Shown: positions 34,178 to 41,585 of the stretch, in pieces
Layout: the number at the start of each line of letters is the position of its first letter
Position numbering within the stretch: position 1 is the stretch's first letter
Source of the DNA: G963668655 sp963668655
GTDB lineage: Bacteria; Myxococcota_A; SURF-8
Direction: 5' to 3'
DNA: 64,000 bases
Assembly: GCA_963668655.2 (NCBI GenBank)
Contig: CAXXPQ010000005.1
Location: 1 to 64,000 of the forward strand
Program-made: the position numbers and the translations under genes
Notes under the pieces: generated by a model
Seen by the model: only the letters and a program-made list of their open reading frames with translations
Database searches by the model: none
What the model was told of the DNA's origin: nothing

Positions 34178-35653
34178 ATGTCCTTGAAAATTTACAATAC
34201 ACTTACGCACAAAAAAGAGGAATTCACGCCCATCGCTCCCCCCAAGGTGGGGATGTACGTCTGCGGCGTGACGGTCTACGACTACAGCCACATCGGGCAC
34301 GCCCGATCCAGCATCGCCTTCGACGTGATCTATCGCTATCTGAAATACAAAGGGTACGATGTCGCCTATGTTCGTAACTTCACGGACATCGACGACAAAA
34401 TCATCAAGCGTTCCGGCGAGATGGGCATCGCCACCGGCGAACTGACGGAACGTTTCATCCGGGCCTATCACGAAGACATGAGCACGTTGGGACTTTTATC
34501 GCCGGACATCGAGCCCCATTGCACGGATTACGTGGAAAAGATGACGGTCTTCATCGAAAAACTGGTGGCGAAGGGCACGGCCTATCCTACGGAATCCGGA
34601 GACGTGTACTTCCGGGTGGGGAGTTTCCCGGAATATGGAAAGCTTTCCAGGAAAAACCTGGACGATCTGGAAGCGGGCGCCCGGGTGGAAGTAAGCGACC
34701 GCAAGGAAAATCCATTGGATTTCGTTCTGTGGAAGGCCGCCAAGCCCGGCGAGCCCAAGTGGGATTCTCCCTGGGGAGAGGGGCGGCCGGGCTGGCACAT
34801 CGAGTGCTCGGTCATGTCCACGCATAATATCGGAGAAACATTGGACATCCACGGCGGGGGCAAGGATCTGATTTTCCCCCACCACGAAAACGAGATCGCT
34901 CAATCCGAGGCTTTGACGGGCAGGCCCTATGCTCGATATTGGATCCACAACGGATTCGTCAACGTCCCATCGGACGATAATCCGGACGGAACCAAGATGT
35001 CGAAATCCTTGGGAAATTTCTATACCATCCGGGACGTGCTGGCGGCCTATCACCCCCAGGCGGTAAAGTTCTTCATGTTGGGCACGCATTACCGGAATGA
35101 TGTGCTGTTCACCGAGGACGGTCTGAACAAGGCCCAGGAGCGTCTGACCTATTTCTACGAAACTCTCCACAAAACCGAGGCTTTCCTGGAGGAAAACGGT
35201 GTCGAAAGGAATGCCGGCGGCGCTGTGGATGGGGTGAAGAAACTGGTTTCGGAGTTCCGTGACGCTATGGACGACGACTTCAACACGCCCCGGGTTTTCG
35301 GTCAGTTGGCCGGTGCGTTCAAGCGGATGAACGAGCTGCTCGTCAACGAGGATCTTCCCGCCGGAGAACGAGCGGCGGAACTGTATGAATGGAAAGACGG
35401 CCTGTCCGAGATTTCCGGTGTTCTTGGCATCTTCGATCTTTCTCCCGCGCGGTTCGAGGCGGACCTGAAGAGCCTGCGCGTCGCCCAGATCGGCATGACG
35501 GTGGAGGCCATCGAGGGACTGATAGAGGAACGCAAACAGGCTCGTGCGGATAAAAACTGGGCCCGAGCGGACGAAATCCGCGACGAACTGATGGCCAAAG
35601 GCGTTTTACTGAAAGATCATCAGGGCGTGACGGATTGGACGGTCAAGTCCTGA
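34178..35653 (+). CDS. cysS: Cysteinyl-tRNA synthetase
   Basis: The 491-residue class I enzyme has an intact HIGH motif (YSHIGHARS), KMSKS (GTKMSKSLGNF) and zinc ligands including MYVCG, HIECS and HHENE. Length and layout are standard, with a C-terminal helical anticodon domain. It charges tRNA-Cys. It is the last gene of the ispDF run, 51 bases after the GluRS-like gene, and its last 11 bases overlap the 3' end of a convergent metalloprotease gene. Confidence 0.97.
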   Translation: MSLKIYNTLTHKKEEFTPIAPPKVGMYVCGVTVYDYSHIGHARSSIAFDVIYRYLKYKGYDVAYVRNFTDIDDKIIKRSGEMGIATGELTERFIRAYHEDMSTLGLLSPDIEPHCTDYVEKMTVFIEKLVAKGTAYPTESGDVYFRVGSFPEYGKLSRKNLDDLEAGARVEVSDRKENPLDFVLWKAAKPGEPKWDSPWGEGRPGWHIECSVMSTHNIGETLDIHGGGKDLIFPHHENEIAQSEALTGRPYARYWIHNGFVNVPSDDNPDGTKMSKSLGNFYTIRDVLAAYHPQAVKFFMLGTHYRNDVLFTEDGLNKAQERLTYFYETLHKTEAFLEENGVERNAGGAVDGVKKLVSEFRDAMDDDFNTPRVFGQLAGAFKRMNELLVNEDLPAGERAAELYEWKDGLSEISGVLGIFDLSPARFEADLKSLRVAQIGMTVEAIEGLIEERKQARADKNWARADEIRDELMAKGVLLKDHQGVTDWTVKS

Positions 35654-37430
35654 TGCGACGCCGATAGGCGGCCAAGAGCGCCAATAACCCAAGGAAAACA
35701 CCCGCGACCGGCGGCTGTCCATGTTGGCAGTCGCCGGATTCGTTTGGAGGGGGCGTGGCGGCTTCGTAACAGCCGCGTCCTTCCCAGCAGGTCATGCCCG
35801 TTGCGGAGCAATCCGTGGCGTTCCAGTGCGTTCCCTCGCCAGAGCAGACCTCCATGGTGAACTCATCGGCGCAGTGCATGTCGCCTGGGTTGCAACTGGA
35901 CGGAACGACGCAGCCGTCCGTTTCGTGACAGACCTGGCTTTCCTCGCACGCCACGTCTTTTCCCCAGAGCGTTCCCTGGTTCGTGCAGGTCTGAAAAACG
36001 TTGTCCTCGCAGCGCGTGTCGCCGGGGCGGCAGACGATTTCACCCGTCGAATCTCCGTCCGTTTCGCTGTCGTCGCCATCGGTTTCATCACCGTCGATTT
36101 CATCGCCGTCGACGGTACTGTCCGCGTCGCCGTCCGGGAACGGGGAATCCGTATCTCCGTCCGCGTCGCCGTCTACGGAATCGGCGCAGGCTCCGTTCGT
36201 GCAGATTTTCCCGGAGCCGCATGTTTCGGAGAACGTCCAGTCGCCGTCCTGGCAGATCTGCACCGTTTGAGTATCGATGCAGCGGGTTTCGTCTTCCGAG
36301 CAGACGGCCTGGCCGCACTGGGGCGAGGTTTCCCCCGGACAGGTATCGGTTCCCGTTCCGCAGCCATCCAGGCGGGTGTCGAAAGACCCCCGATTGTCGG
36401 TGGCATAGTCGTAATACGTCTCCCAGGCCCGGCGATACGTGTCCACCTGCTGAATCTGGGAGGGCAAGGGGGGCTGTCCAGCGGGATGGACAAGCACGAA
36501 GGCCGCCTTCCAGTGACAGGTGTCCACGGCCGGGTTTCGGGGGCCGTTTTCCCGGATGATATCCTCGATGGTCACGTCGATTCGCTCTCCCGTGTGTTCG
36601 GCTCCGGTGGAAGAGTGGGAAATGGGGATGGAGGCTGTCCCGGATAGATCGCCGGTATAGACCACGAACATGGGATCGACATCCTCGGGGGCGCGCAGTC
36701 CCATCAGATATTGATCGAGCTGACTGTATTTCACTTGATCGAGGGGGTAACTGTAGCGGAAATTGCCGCCGCCCAGATCCTCGATACAACTACCGTACAT
36801 CAGCGAACAGGAGTTGAAATTGTAACTCCAGTGCTGGTTGAAATCGGCCGAGGGTTCGCCGTTGCAGGTATTGGCGTCCCGGGAACGTCCGCTGCTGCCG
36901 GTGGGTTCGAAAGCCCGCAGCAGGCATTGCGTCCCCTGGTCGTCTCCCTTGTCGAAGTTCACGGCGGACATCCAGTGGTGGCCGAATTCGTGCGCCATCA
37001 GTTCCTTTCCGGTCAGGGGATAGAACGGGACGATGGCGGCTACGTCGTCCGGATTGGGGGGCAGGGTGTTTATGTTGCCCATGCTCACCGTAATCCGCAA
37101 GCGGTGATTCCAGGCGCAGAAAGAATCGGAGGAATCGTATGGCATGCGGCCGATGCCGTCGATGAAACTGCGCACGGTCCAGCCCTGCTGAATATTGGTG
37201 ACGGAGGTATTGAAGACGAACAAGGTGTCGTATACATCCTGGTGGGTCAGGTAGAACGCGCAAGCCGCATTGGCGAGGTAGACGTTGGGAAGGAAGGCCG
37301 CGCCCAGGATGCTTCCGTCGATGTCCTCGATGACGGCGATTTCACCTTCGTCGGCCGTGTAGGCGGCGGCCGAAAGAGGGACGAGAATCACGGCCAGAAA
37401 AACGCTTACGTATGTCCATGTATTTTTCAT
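35643..37430 (-). CDS. Secreted zinc metalloprotease-like protein with Cys-rich repeats and MYXO-CTERM-like tail
   Basis: The 595-residue protein has a signal peptide (MKNTWTYVSVFLAVILV...AAAYT). A central domain carries MAHEFGHHWMS (HExxH zinc motif). Three or so Cys-rich repeats follow (pattern C..ETRC....VQ.C..G.W...C...C), interrupted by an acidic Asp-Gly-Asp linker encoded around 36030-36180. A C-terminal tail of Cys, hydrophobic helix and YRRRIRT resembles MYXO-CTERM sorting signals. Such proteins are exported and held on the cell surface. ATG 37430 is chosen for the signal peptide and the AGGGA upstream. Substrate unknown; peptidase activity is inferred from the motif only. Confidence 0.85.
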   Translation of the reverse strand: MKNTWTYVSVFLAVILVPLSAAAYTADEGEIAVIEDIDGSILGAAFLPNVYLANAACAFYLTHQDVYDTLFVFNTSVTNIQQGWTVRSFIDGIGRMPYDSSDSFCAWNHRLRITVSMGNINTLPPNPDDVAAIVPFYPLTGKELMAHEFGHHWMSAVNFDKGDDQGTQCLLRAFEPTGSSGRSRDANTCNGEPSADFNQHWSYNFNSCSLMYGSCIEDLGGGNFRYSYPLDQVKYSQLDQYLMGLRAPEDVDPMFVVYTGDLSGTASIPISHSSTGAEHTGERIDVTIEDIIRENGPRNPAVDTCHWKAAFVLVHPAGQPPLPSQIQQVDTYRRAWETYYDYATDNRGSFDTRLDGCGTGTDTCPGETSPQCGQAVCSEDETRCIDTQTVQICQDGDWTFSETCGSGKICTNGACADSVDGDADGDTDSPFPDGDADSTVDGDEIDGDETDGDDSETDGDSTGEIVCRPGDTRCEDNVFQTCTNQGTLWGKDVACEESQVCHETDGCVVPSSCNPGDMHCADEFTMEVCSGEGTHWNATDCSATGMTCWEGRGCYEAATPPPNESGDCQHGQPPVAGVFLGLLALLAAYRRRIRT

Positions 37431-37478
37431 CGTGACGTTCCCTGTGAAATGGGCGATGTGGATAGGCTCAACGATCCG

Positions 37479-37507
37479 ATTATATAGCTTTCCGATCACG
37501 ATGGCAA
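37479..37507 (-). promoter_or_regulatory. Promoter of the surface metalloprotease gene
   Basis: On the minus strand TTGCCA (37502-37507), 17 bases and a perfect TATAAT (37479-37484) lie about 50 bases upstream of the start codon. Confidence 0.85.
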
Positions 37508-37574
37508 GCGCGGGAATTTTTCGTGAAGAAGGGACTTATACCGGGATGGAAATTACGCCAAGGGAGCTTGAAAT

Positions 37575-38021
37575 TTATTTTTCCGTAGCTCGGATCAGGA
37601 GAATCAGAACGCCCTTTTTGTAAAGCGGTCCCCCGATCAGGATATGATGCCCGCTCTTGAACAACAGGTCGGTCATCAAAAGGTCCGGAATCTGCAAATT
37701 GATGCGGATCTGGCCGGAGGGTTCCTTGCCCCGAGGCTGGAGAGTCAGAGGCCGCATACCTGGAAGGGCGACATCCGCCTTCTGGCCGAAACGACGCGTG
37801 TGGATCTGTTCCGCCTCGACTTTGTAGGAGGTATATCCGAAACGTTTGGCCAAAGTGTCCGCCAAATCCTTCAGGCGGTCGTCGATGATTTTGTTTTCCC
37901 TGGATGCGTAAATGGCTGTGACTTTCATCTCCACCTCGGCGGAGAAAGCCGCGGAAGCCCCGCACCAGACCGAGAGGGTCAGGGTCAAGAGGAGCAACCA
38001 TTTTAGAACGCGAAACTTCAT
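37575..38021 (-). CDS. Small exported hypothetical protein
   Basis: The 148-residue protein has a clear signal peptide (residues 1-28, WLLLLTLTLSVWCGASAAFSA) and a mature domain of mixed alpha/beta character with no named family. It starts 25 bases after the anti-sigma gene on the same strand, so it is probably the third gene of the sigma/anti-sigma operon and may act in the periplasm with it. ATG 38021 is used; TTG four codons upstream is possible. Confidence 0.75.
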   Translation of the reverse strand: MKFRVLKWLLLLTLTLSVWCGASAAFSAEVEMKVTAIYASRENKIIDDRLKDLADTLAKRFGYTSYKVEAEQIHTRRFGQKADVALPGMRPLTLQPRGKEPSGQIRINLQIPDLLMTDLLFKSGHHILIGGPLYKKGVLILLIRATEK

Positions 38022-38046
38022 GTAGGTTCCCAAGGATGAGGTCTTA

Positions 38047-38559
38047 TCAGTTTGTTTTCAGAGACTTTTCATGTATCCAGATAACGGTGATCTGTTCACC
38101 TTTACCCTCGATCTCAAATACTTCGGCTTCCGAGTTCCGGGCTTGAAGATTTTCCACCGCGCAGGCGCTTTTTTCCGCGACGGGATTCGTTTCGGTTGTC
38201 GATCGCAAGCCGATATAGGCGCATGTGGCGACGAGAAACACGAGTCCGAAGGAAAACGCCGGCTTCATGACGGGAAGGGCGAACAGTCGTTGCAGGAGGC
38301 TCTTTTCTTTGTTGTCCGCTTCTTCCAGGCGCTGCATGACAGAGGCGGAGAAGTTCGGGAAGGAGATCGTGTCCGAGACGTCCTCGATTTCCCGGCGCAG
38401 GGAATCGCCCATGGCTTCCAGGAGATAGGCGTCTTCCTCGAAGCGCGGATCGGATTCTAGCAGAGCTCTCGCCTGCTCTCGATCCTCTTCCGAAAATTCT
38501 CCGTCATGGAGGCGGAAGAGGTGATCGACATATTGCTTTTTCGTAAAACGAGCGGCCAT
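38047..38559 (-). CDS. Probable anti-sigma factor, single-pass membrane protein
   Basis: The 170-residue protein has an N-terminal cytoplasmic domain resembling zinc-finger anti-sigma (ZAS) folds (YVDHLFRLHDGEFSEEDREQ...LLESDP) but without the His/Cys zinc ligands. A transmembrane helix (about 95-113) and a periplasmic tail follow. Its ATG overlaps the sigma gene stop (TGATG), a hallmark of sigma/anti-sigma pairs. It would hold the ECF sigma at the membrane until an envelope signal arrives. The assignment rests on context and fold-like pattern. Confidence 0.8.
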   Translation of the reverse strand: MAARFTKKQYVDHLFRLHDGEFSEEDREQARALLESDPRFEEDAYLLEAMGDSLRREIEDVSDTISFPNFSASVMQRLEEADNKEKSLLQRLFALPVMKPAFSFGLVFLVATCAYIGLRSTTETNPVAEKSACAVENLQARNSEAEVFEIEGKGEQITVIWIHEKSLKTN

Positions 38560-39143
38560 CAATCCTCTCCACTCAAATAACCATGCAGCATTCGCTTCAT
38601 TTTGTTTCGGGCATGGAAGAGACGGGACATGACGGTCCCCAGGCTGCATCCAAGCACATCGGATATTTCTTCATAACTCAACCCGTCGAATTCCCGAAGA
38701 ACGATCACGGCCCGATGGTTTTCCGAGAGACGGTCCATGCATTTGGAAACCAGTTCCGCCAACTCTTTCGTCTCCAGTTCCTTGATCGGATTGCCGTGGT
38801 TATGCTGTACAAGATTCCATTCCACGGGAGAATCTTCCGCTAAAAGGCCGTCATCGAAATCCGTGGTCATTGCTTTGGACTGCTTCTGGATGAAGTCCAA
38901 GGCAAGGTTGACCGTGATCCGATAGATCCAGGTGTAGAACCTGGATTGCCCCTTGAAATCCACAAGGTTCCGGTACGCGCGGTAAAACGCTTCCTGGCTG
39001 ATATCCAGTGCGTCTTCCGGATTACGGACGATTCCATATGCGATTCCAAAGACCTTGCGCTGGTATTTTTTAACCAGCACTTCGAAGGCTCGGTGGTCGC
39101 CGCCCTGGCTTCGGGCGATGAGTTCGTTTTCCTTCATCTTCAT
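38559..39143 (-). CDS. ECF-type RNA polymerase sigma factor
   Basis: The 194-residue protein has sigma region 2 (residues 20-90, DALDISQEAFYRAYR and YTWIYRITVN) and region 4 (about 130-185, HRAVIVLREFDGLSYEEISDVLG...GTVMSRLFHAR). It resembles RpoE/SigW types. Its ATG has no clear ribosome site; a GGAAC at 39174-39178 on the minus strand is about where an autoregulated -35 would lie, which would make the message nearly leaderless. It heads an operon with the anti-sigma and an exported protein. Confidence 0.93.
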   Translation of the reverse strand: MKMKENELIARSQGGDHRAFEVLVKKYQRKVFGIAYGIVRNPEDALDISQEAFYRAYRNLVDFKGQSRFYTWIYRITVNLALDFIQKQSKAMTTDFDDGLLAEDSPVEWNLVQHNHGNPIKELETKELAELVSKCMDRLSENHRAVIVLREFDGLSYEEISDVLGCSLGTVMSRLFHARNKMKRMLHGYLSGED

Positions 39144-39441
39144 AGAGCAACGATCCCGAGCTATTATTTCGACGTTCCAGGTTTTGGAATATTCATCCGA
39201 AAGCGGGAAAAGGCATAATATTTAAGAAATTCTTGGGTGTTAGACCGATCAAGAGATCCTCCGGATCCACTTTCAGATGGAATTATATCGTGAAATCTCG
39301 GTCGGGTCAAGGAGCGATGCATCAAAGACACGGGAATTTACACACGGGCTGGATGGAGAGCCGCCGATCCCCGCATTTCATTCGATTTGCTCTTTACAGC
39401 TTTCAAGGAAAGGATTAGAAAGAAAATGGAGGATTTCTTTC
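39144..39441. other. Divergent intergenic region upstream of the ECF sigma operon
   Basis: This 298-base gap is AT-rich near the sigma gene and holds the GGAAC (minus, 39174-39178) noted there. No terminator, RNA or further gene is visible. The open frame across its right part lacks a ribosome site. Confidence 0.45.
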
Positions 39442-40005
39442 ATGCTGCTGTTTACGTCCTTTTTTCTGCCCATTCTGCTGCTTCTGACGGCCGGCGTCGG
39501 ATTGGCCGTGCTGTTCAACGGCTTGCGCGGAGCGTTTACGGGAATGTTGATCGTTCCCAATCTACGGGATCCCTCCAATCGAACGTTTTCCGAACTGACT
39601 GGAAAGCCCGCCCGGAAAGCGGGGACGATTGGAGCGGCGCTCGGCTTTCTCGTCCTTTGCATCGGAGTTCTCGGATTGAACCTGACTCTGGATTTCCTTA
39701 GTAGTCCCGCATATGTGCGCTATCTTGTCCCTCCTCCCGGGGAGGCGGAAATTCTGTATAGTCTGGGAGAAGGCGATGGGCGGGAGATCGCATATGCCAT
39801 AAAGGGCGATATTCAGGAGGTCAGTGCCCACTTCAAGAAGGAACTGCAAGGCGAAGAGTGGAAAATTCTCCGGGATACTCCCGTTTCCATCGTTGCGGCC
39901 AAGGGGGCGCACCAGGTGACGCTTTCCTTCATCCGCATGCGAGGCGCGAAAACGAAAGAGTTTCGTTCCAAAGTTATCGTTCTATACCGGAGAGATCCTT
40001 CCTGA
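39442..40005 (+). CDS. Hypothetical membrane protein
   Basis: The 187-residue protein has two hydrophobic helices near its N-terminus (about residues 5-27 and 55-77) and a soluble C-terminal domain of about 100 residues that appears extracytoplasmic or membrane-adjacent. No family is recognised. ATG 39442 follows GGAGG by nine bases. Its last 32 bases overlap the 3' end of the convergent acetyltransferase gene. Confidence 0.75.
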   Translation: MLLFTSFFLPILLLLTAGVGLAVLFNGLRGAFTGMLIVPNLRDPSNRTFSELTGKPARKAGTIGAALGFLVLCIGVLGLNLTLDFLSSPAYVRYLVPPPGEAEILYSLGEGDGREIAYAIKGDIQEVSAHFKKELQGEEWKILRDTPVSIVAAKGAHQVTLSFIRMRGAKTKEFRSKVIVLYRRDPS

Positions 40006-40420
40006 GATCGATATGCATCCGGCCGGCTTCTAAATAAGGTGCGCCGTCTTCCGAAAAACCGCGCGAAAAAAAGAACGTTCTGGCGGATGCCAGGGCGGAG
40101 AGCCGGGCCTCTTGCGCCCCCTTCTCGGAGGCATATCCCGTAATATAATCGAGTAATTGTCGGCCGACACCCTGGCTCCGATAATCCGGGAGGACGGCCA
40201 TGCGACCGATGACGGCGATGCTTTCCTTAAGAAGCAGACGAGCCGTGGCGACAGGATATCCGTCGGCCATGGCGAGAAAGTGGACGGCGTGCCGGTCTTC
40301 CGGATCCCGGGCGAGTTCTCCGTCGATAAGGAGTTCCCGATGGAATACCTCACGGCGGATGTCATGGCAGGATTGCAGGTCTTCCTCTTTTTCGCAGACG
40401 AATATCCGAAATTTCTCCAA
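39974..40420 (-). CDS. GNAT-family N-acetyltransferase
   Basis: The 148-residue protein shows the GNAT acetyl-CoA motif (MAVLPDYRSQGVGRQLL, Q/R-x-x-G-x-G/A type) and the following LSALASARTFFFSRGF, close to ElaA-type acetyltransferases. It transfers acetyl from acetyl-CoA to an unknown amine. The start is TTG 40420 with GGGAG eight bases upstream. It is convergent and overlapping with the membrane gene at its 3' end. Confidence 0.88.
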   Translation of the reverse strand: MEKFRIFVCEKEEDLQSCHDIRREVFHRELLIDGELARDPEDRHAVHFLAMADGYPVATARLLLKESIAVIGRMAVLPDYRSQGVGRQLLDYITGYASEKGAQEARLSALASARTFFFSRGFSEDGAPYLEAGRMHIDLRKDLSGIER

Positions 40421-40473
40421 CGTTTTTCTCCCAGTCGTTCAAGGCGTCCGTTTTCTTGCATTGCCCGATTTTC

Positions 40474-40502
40474 TTGTGAAAAGCAAGCTCTTTCGTTACA
40501 AT
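40474..40502 (+). promoter_or_regulatory. Promoter of the diguanylate cyclase gene
   Basis: TTGTGA (40474-40479), 17 bases and TACAAT (40497-40502) lie 29 bases before the ATG, giving a short leader. Confidence 0.62.
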
Positions 40503-40531
40503 GTCGTCAACGTTTTCCTTGGGAACCGGAA

Positions 40532-41494
40532 ATGGAACGCAATATTCTGATTATCGACGATTCAAGCACGATTCGCCAGGGCATCCATCTGGTCCTGCGG
40601 CAGGCCCGTTTGTTCGACAACTACTATGAAGCTCCCAGCGCCCGGGAGGGCCTGAAGGTTCTTGAGGAGAAGAAGATCGAACTGGTCGTCTGCGATATCG
40701 TCATGCCCGGAATGGACGGATTCGAATTTTTAAGTGAAATGAAGAGCAAGCCGGTCTACAAGGATATTCCCGTGATTCTCCTGACCGGGCAGGAGTCCGT
40801 GGAAAAGAAGATCAAGGGGCTCGATCTGGGAGCTTCCGACTATCTGACGAAACCCTTCGACCCCGGTGAACTCATCGCCCGGGTGCGGGTGCAGCTGAAC
40901 GTCAAACAGCTCCAGGACGAATTGAAGATCGCCAAGCAGAGATACAAGGAACTGTCGATCACGGATTACCTGACCCAGATCTACAACCGTCGGCATTACA
41001 TGGAGTTGTTCGACCTGGAGTTCTCCCGCTCGCGCCGCTACAATCTGGAGTTGTCCATCATCATTTTCGATATCGACAACTTCAAGCGCATCAACGACGA
41101 GTACGGGCATCTCCAAGGGGATCGGGTGTTGCGGAAGATCGCCGAACTGGTGAAAGACGAAATCCGGGGATACGACGTTTTCGCCCGCTACGGCGGCGAG
41201 GAGTTTATCCTGATGCTTCCCCAGACTCCCATCGACGGCGCGCGCCAGGTGGCGGAAAAAATCCGGGAGAAGATCGACAAACACCATTTCGAGGGGCTGC
41301 CCCCGGACAAGGTCACCATCTCCATCGGGATTTCCAGTTTCGCCGTGGGACAGTACGGGTCGGTGGATGCTTTCATCCATGCGGCGGACGATGCATTGTA
41401 CACCGCGAAGGCTTCCGGAAAAAACTGCGTCGTCCTGGCCGAAGCGGAAGAACGCCCGGACCCGGACGTCGAGGAGCCGAAAGCCTCCACCTGA
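40532..41494 (+). CDS. PleD-like response regulator diguanylate cyclase
   Basis: The 320-residue protein has an N-terminal receiver domain with Asp55 (VVCDIVMPGMDG) and a GGDEF domain whose active site is GGEEF (221-225). The inhibitory I-site R212-G-Y-D215 is five residues upstream, so product inhibition is expected. It makes cyclic di-GMP when phosphorylated. It is monocistronic, with its own promoter and a bidirectional terminator. A PilZ receptor at 19.8 kb is a possible reader of the signal. Residues after about 300 form a short charged tail. Confidence 0.93.
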   Translation: MERNILIIDDSSTIRQGIHLVLRQARLFDNYYEAPSAREGLKVLEEKKIELVVCDIVMPGMDGFEFLSEMKSKPVYKDIPVILLTGQESVEKKIKGLDLGASDYLTKPFDPGELIARVRVQLNVKQLQDELKIAKQRYKELSITDYLTQIYNRRHYMELFDLEFSRSRRYNLELSIIIFDIDNFKRINDEYGHLQGDRVLRKIAELVKDEIRGYDVFARYGGEEFILMLPQTPIDGARQVAEKIREKIDKHHFEGLPPDKVTISIGISSFAVGQYGSVDAFIHAADDALYTAKASGKNCVVLAEAEERPDPDVEEPKAST

Positions 41495-41526
41495 GACGAA
41501 TCCGCCGTTACACCTTTTCGAAAACG

Positions 41527-41564
41527 AAAAAAGCCTCCCACGCGCGAACGTGGAAGGCTTTTTT
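41527..41564. terminator. Bidirectional Rho-independent terminator
   Basis: AAAAAAGCCT (41527-41536) pairs with AGGCTTTTTT (41555-41564), with inner pairs CCACG and CGTGG. The A and T tracts on both sides make it work for the cyclase (plus) and the EF-G-like gene (minus). Confidence 0.92.
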
Positions 41565-41585
41565 ACGTCTGGTCCGAAACGCCGA

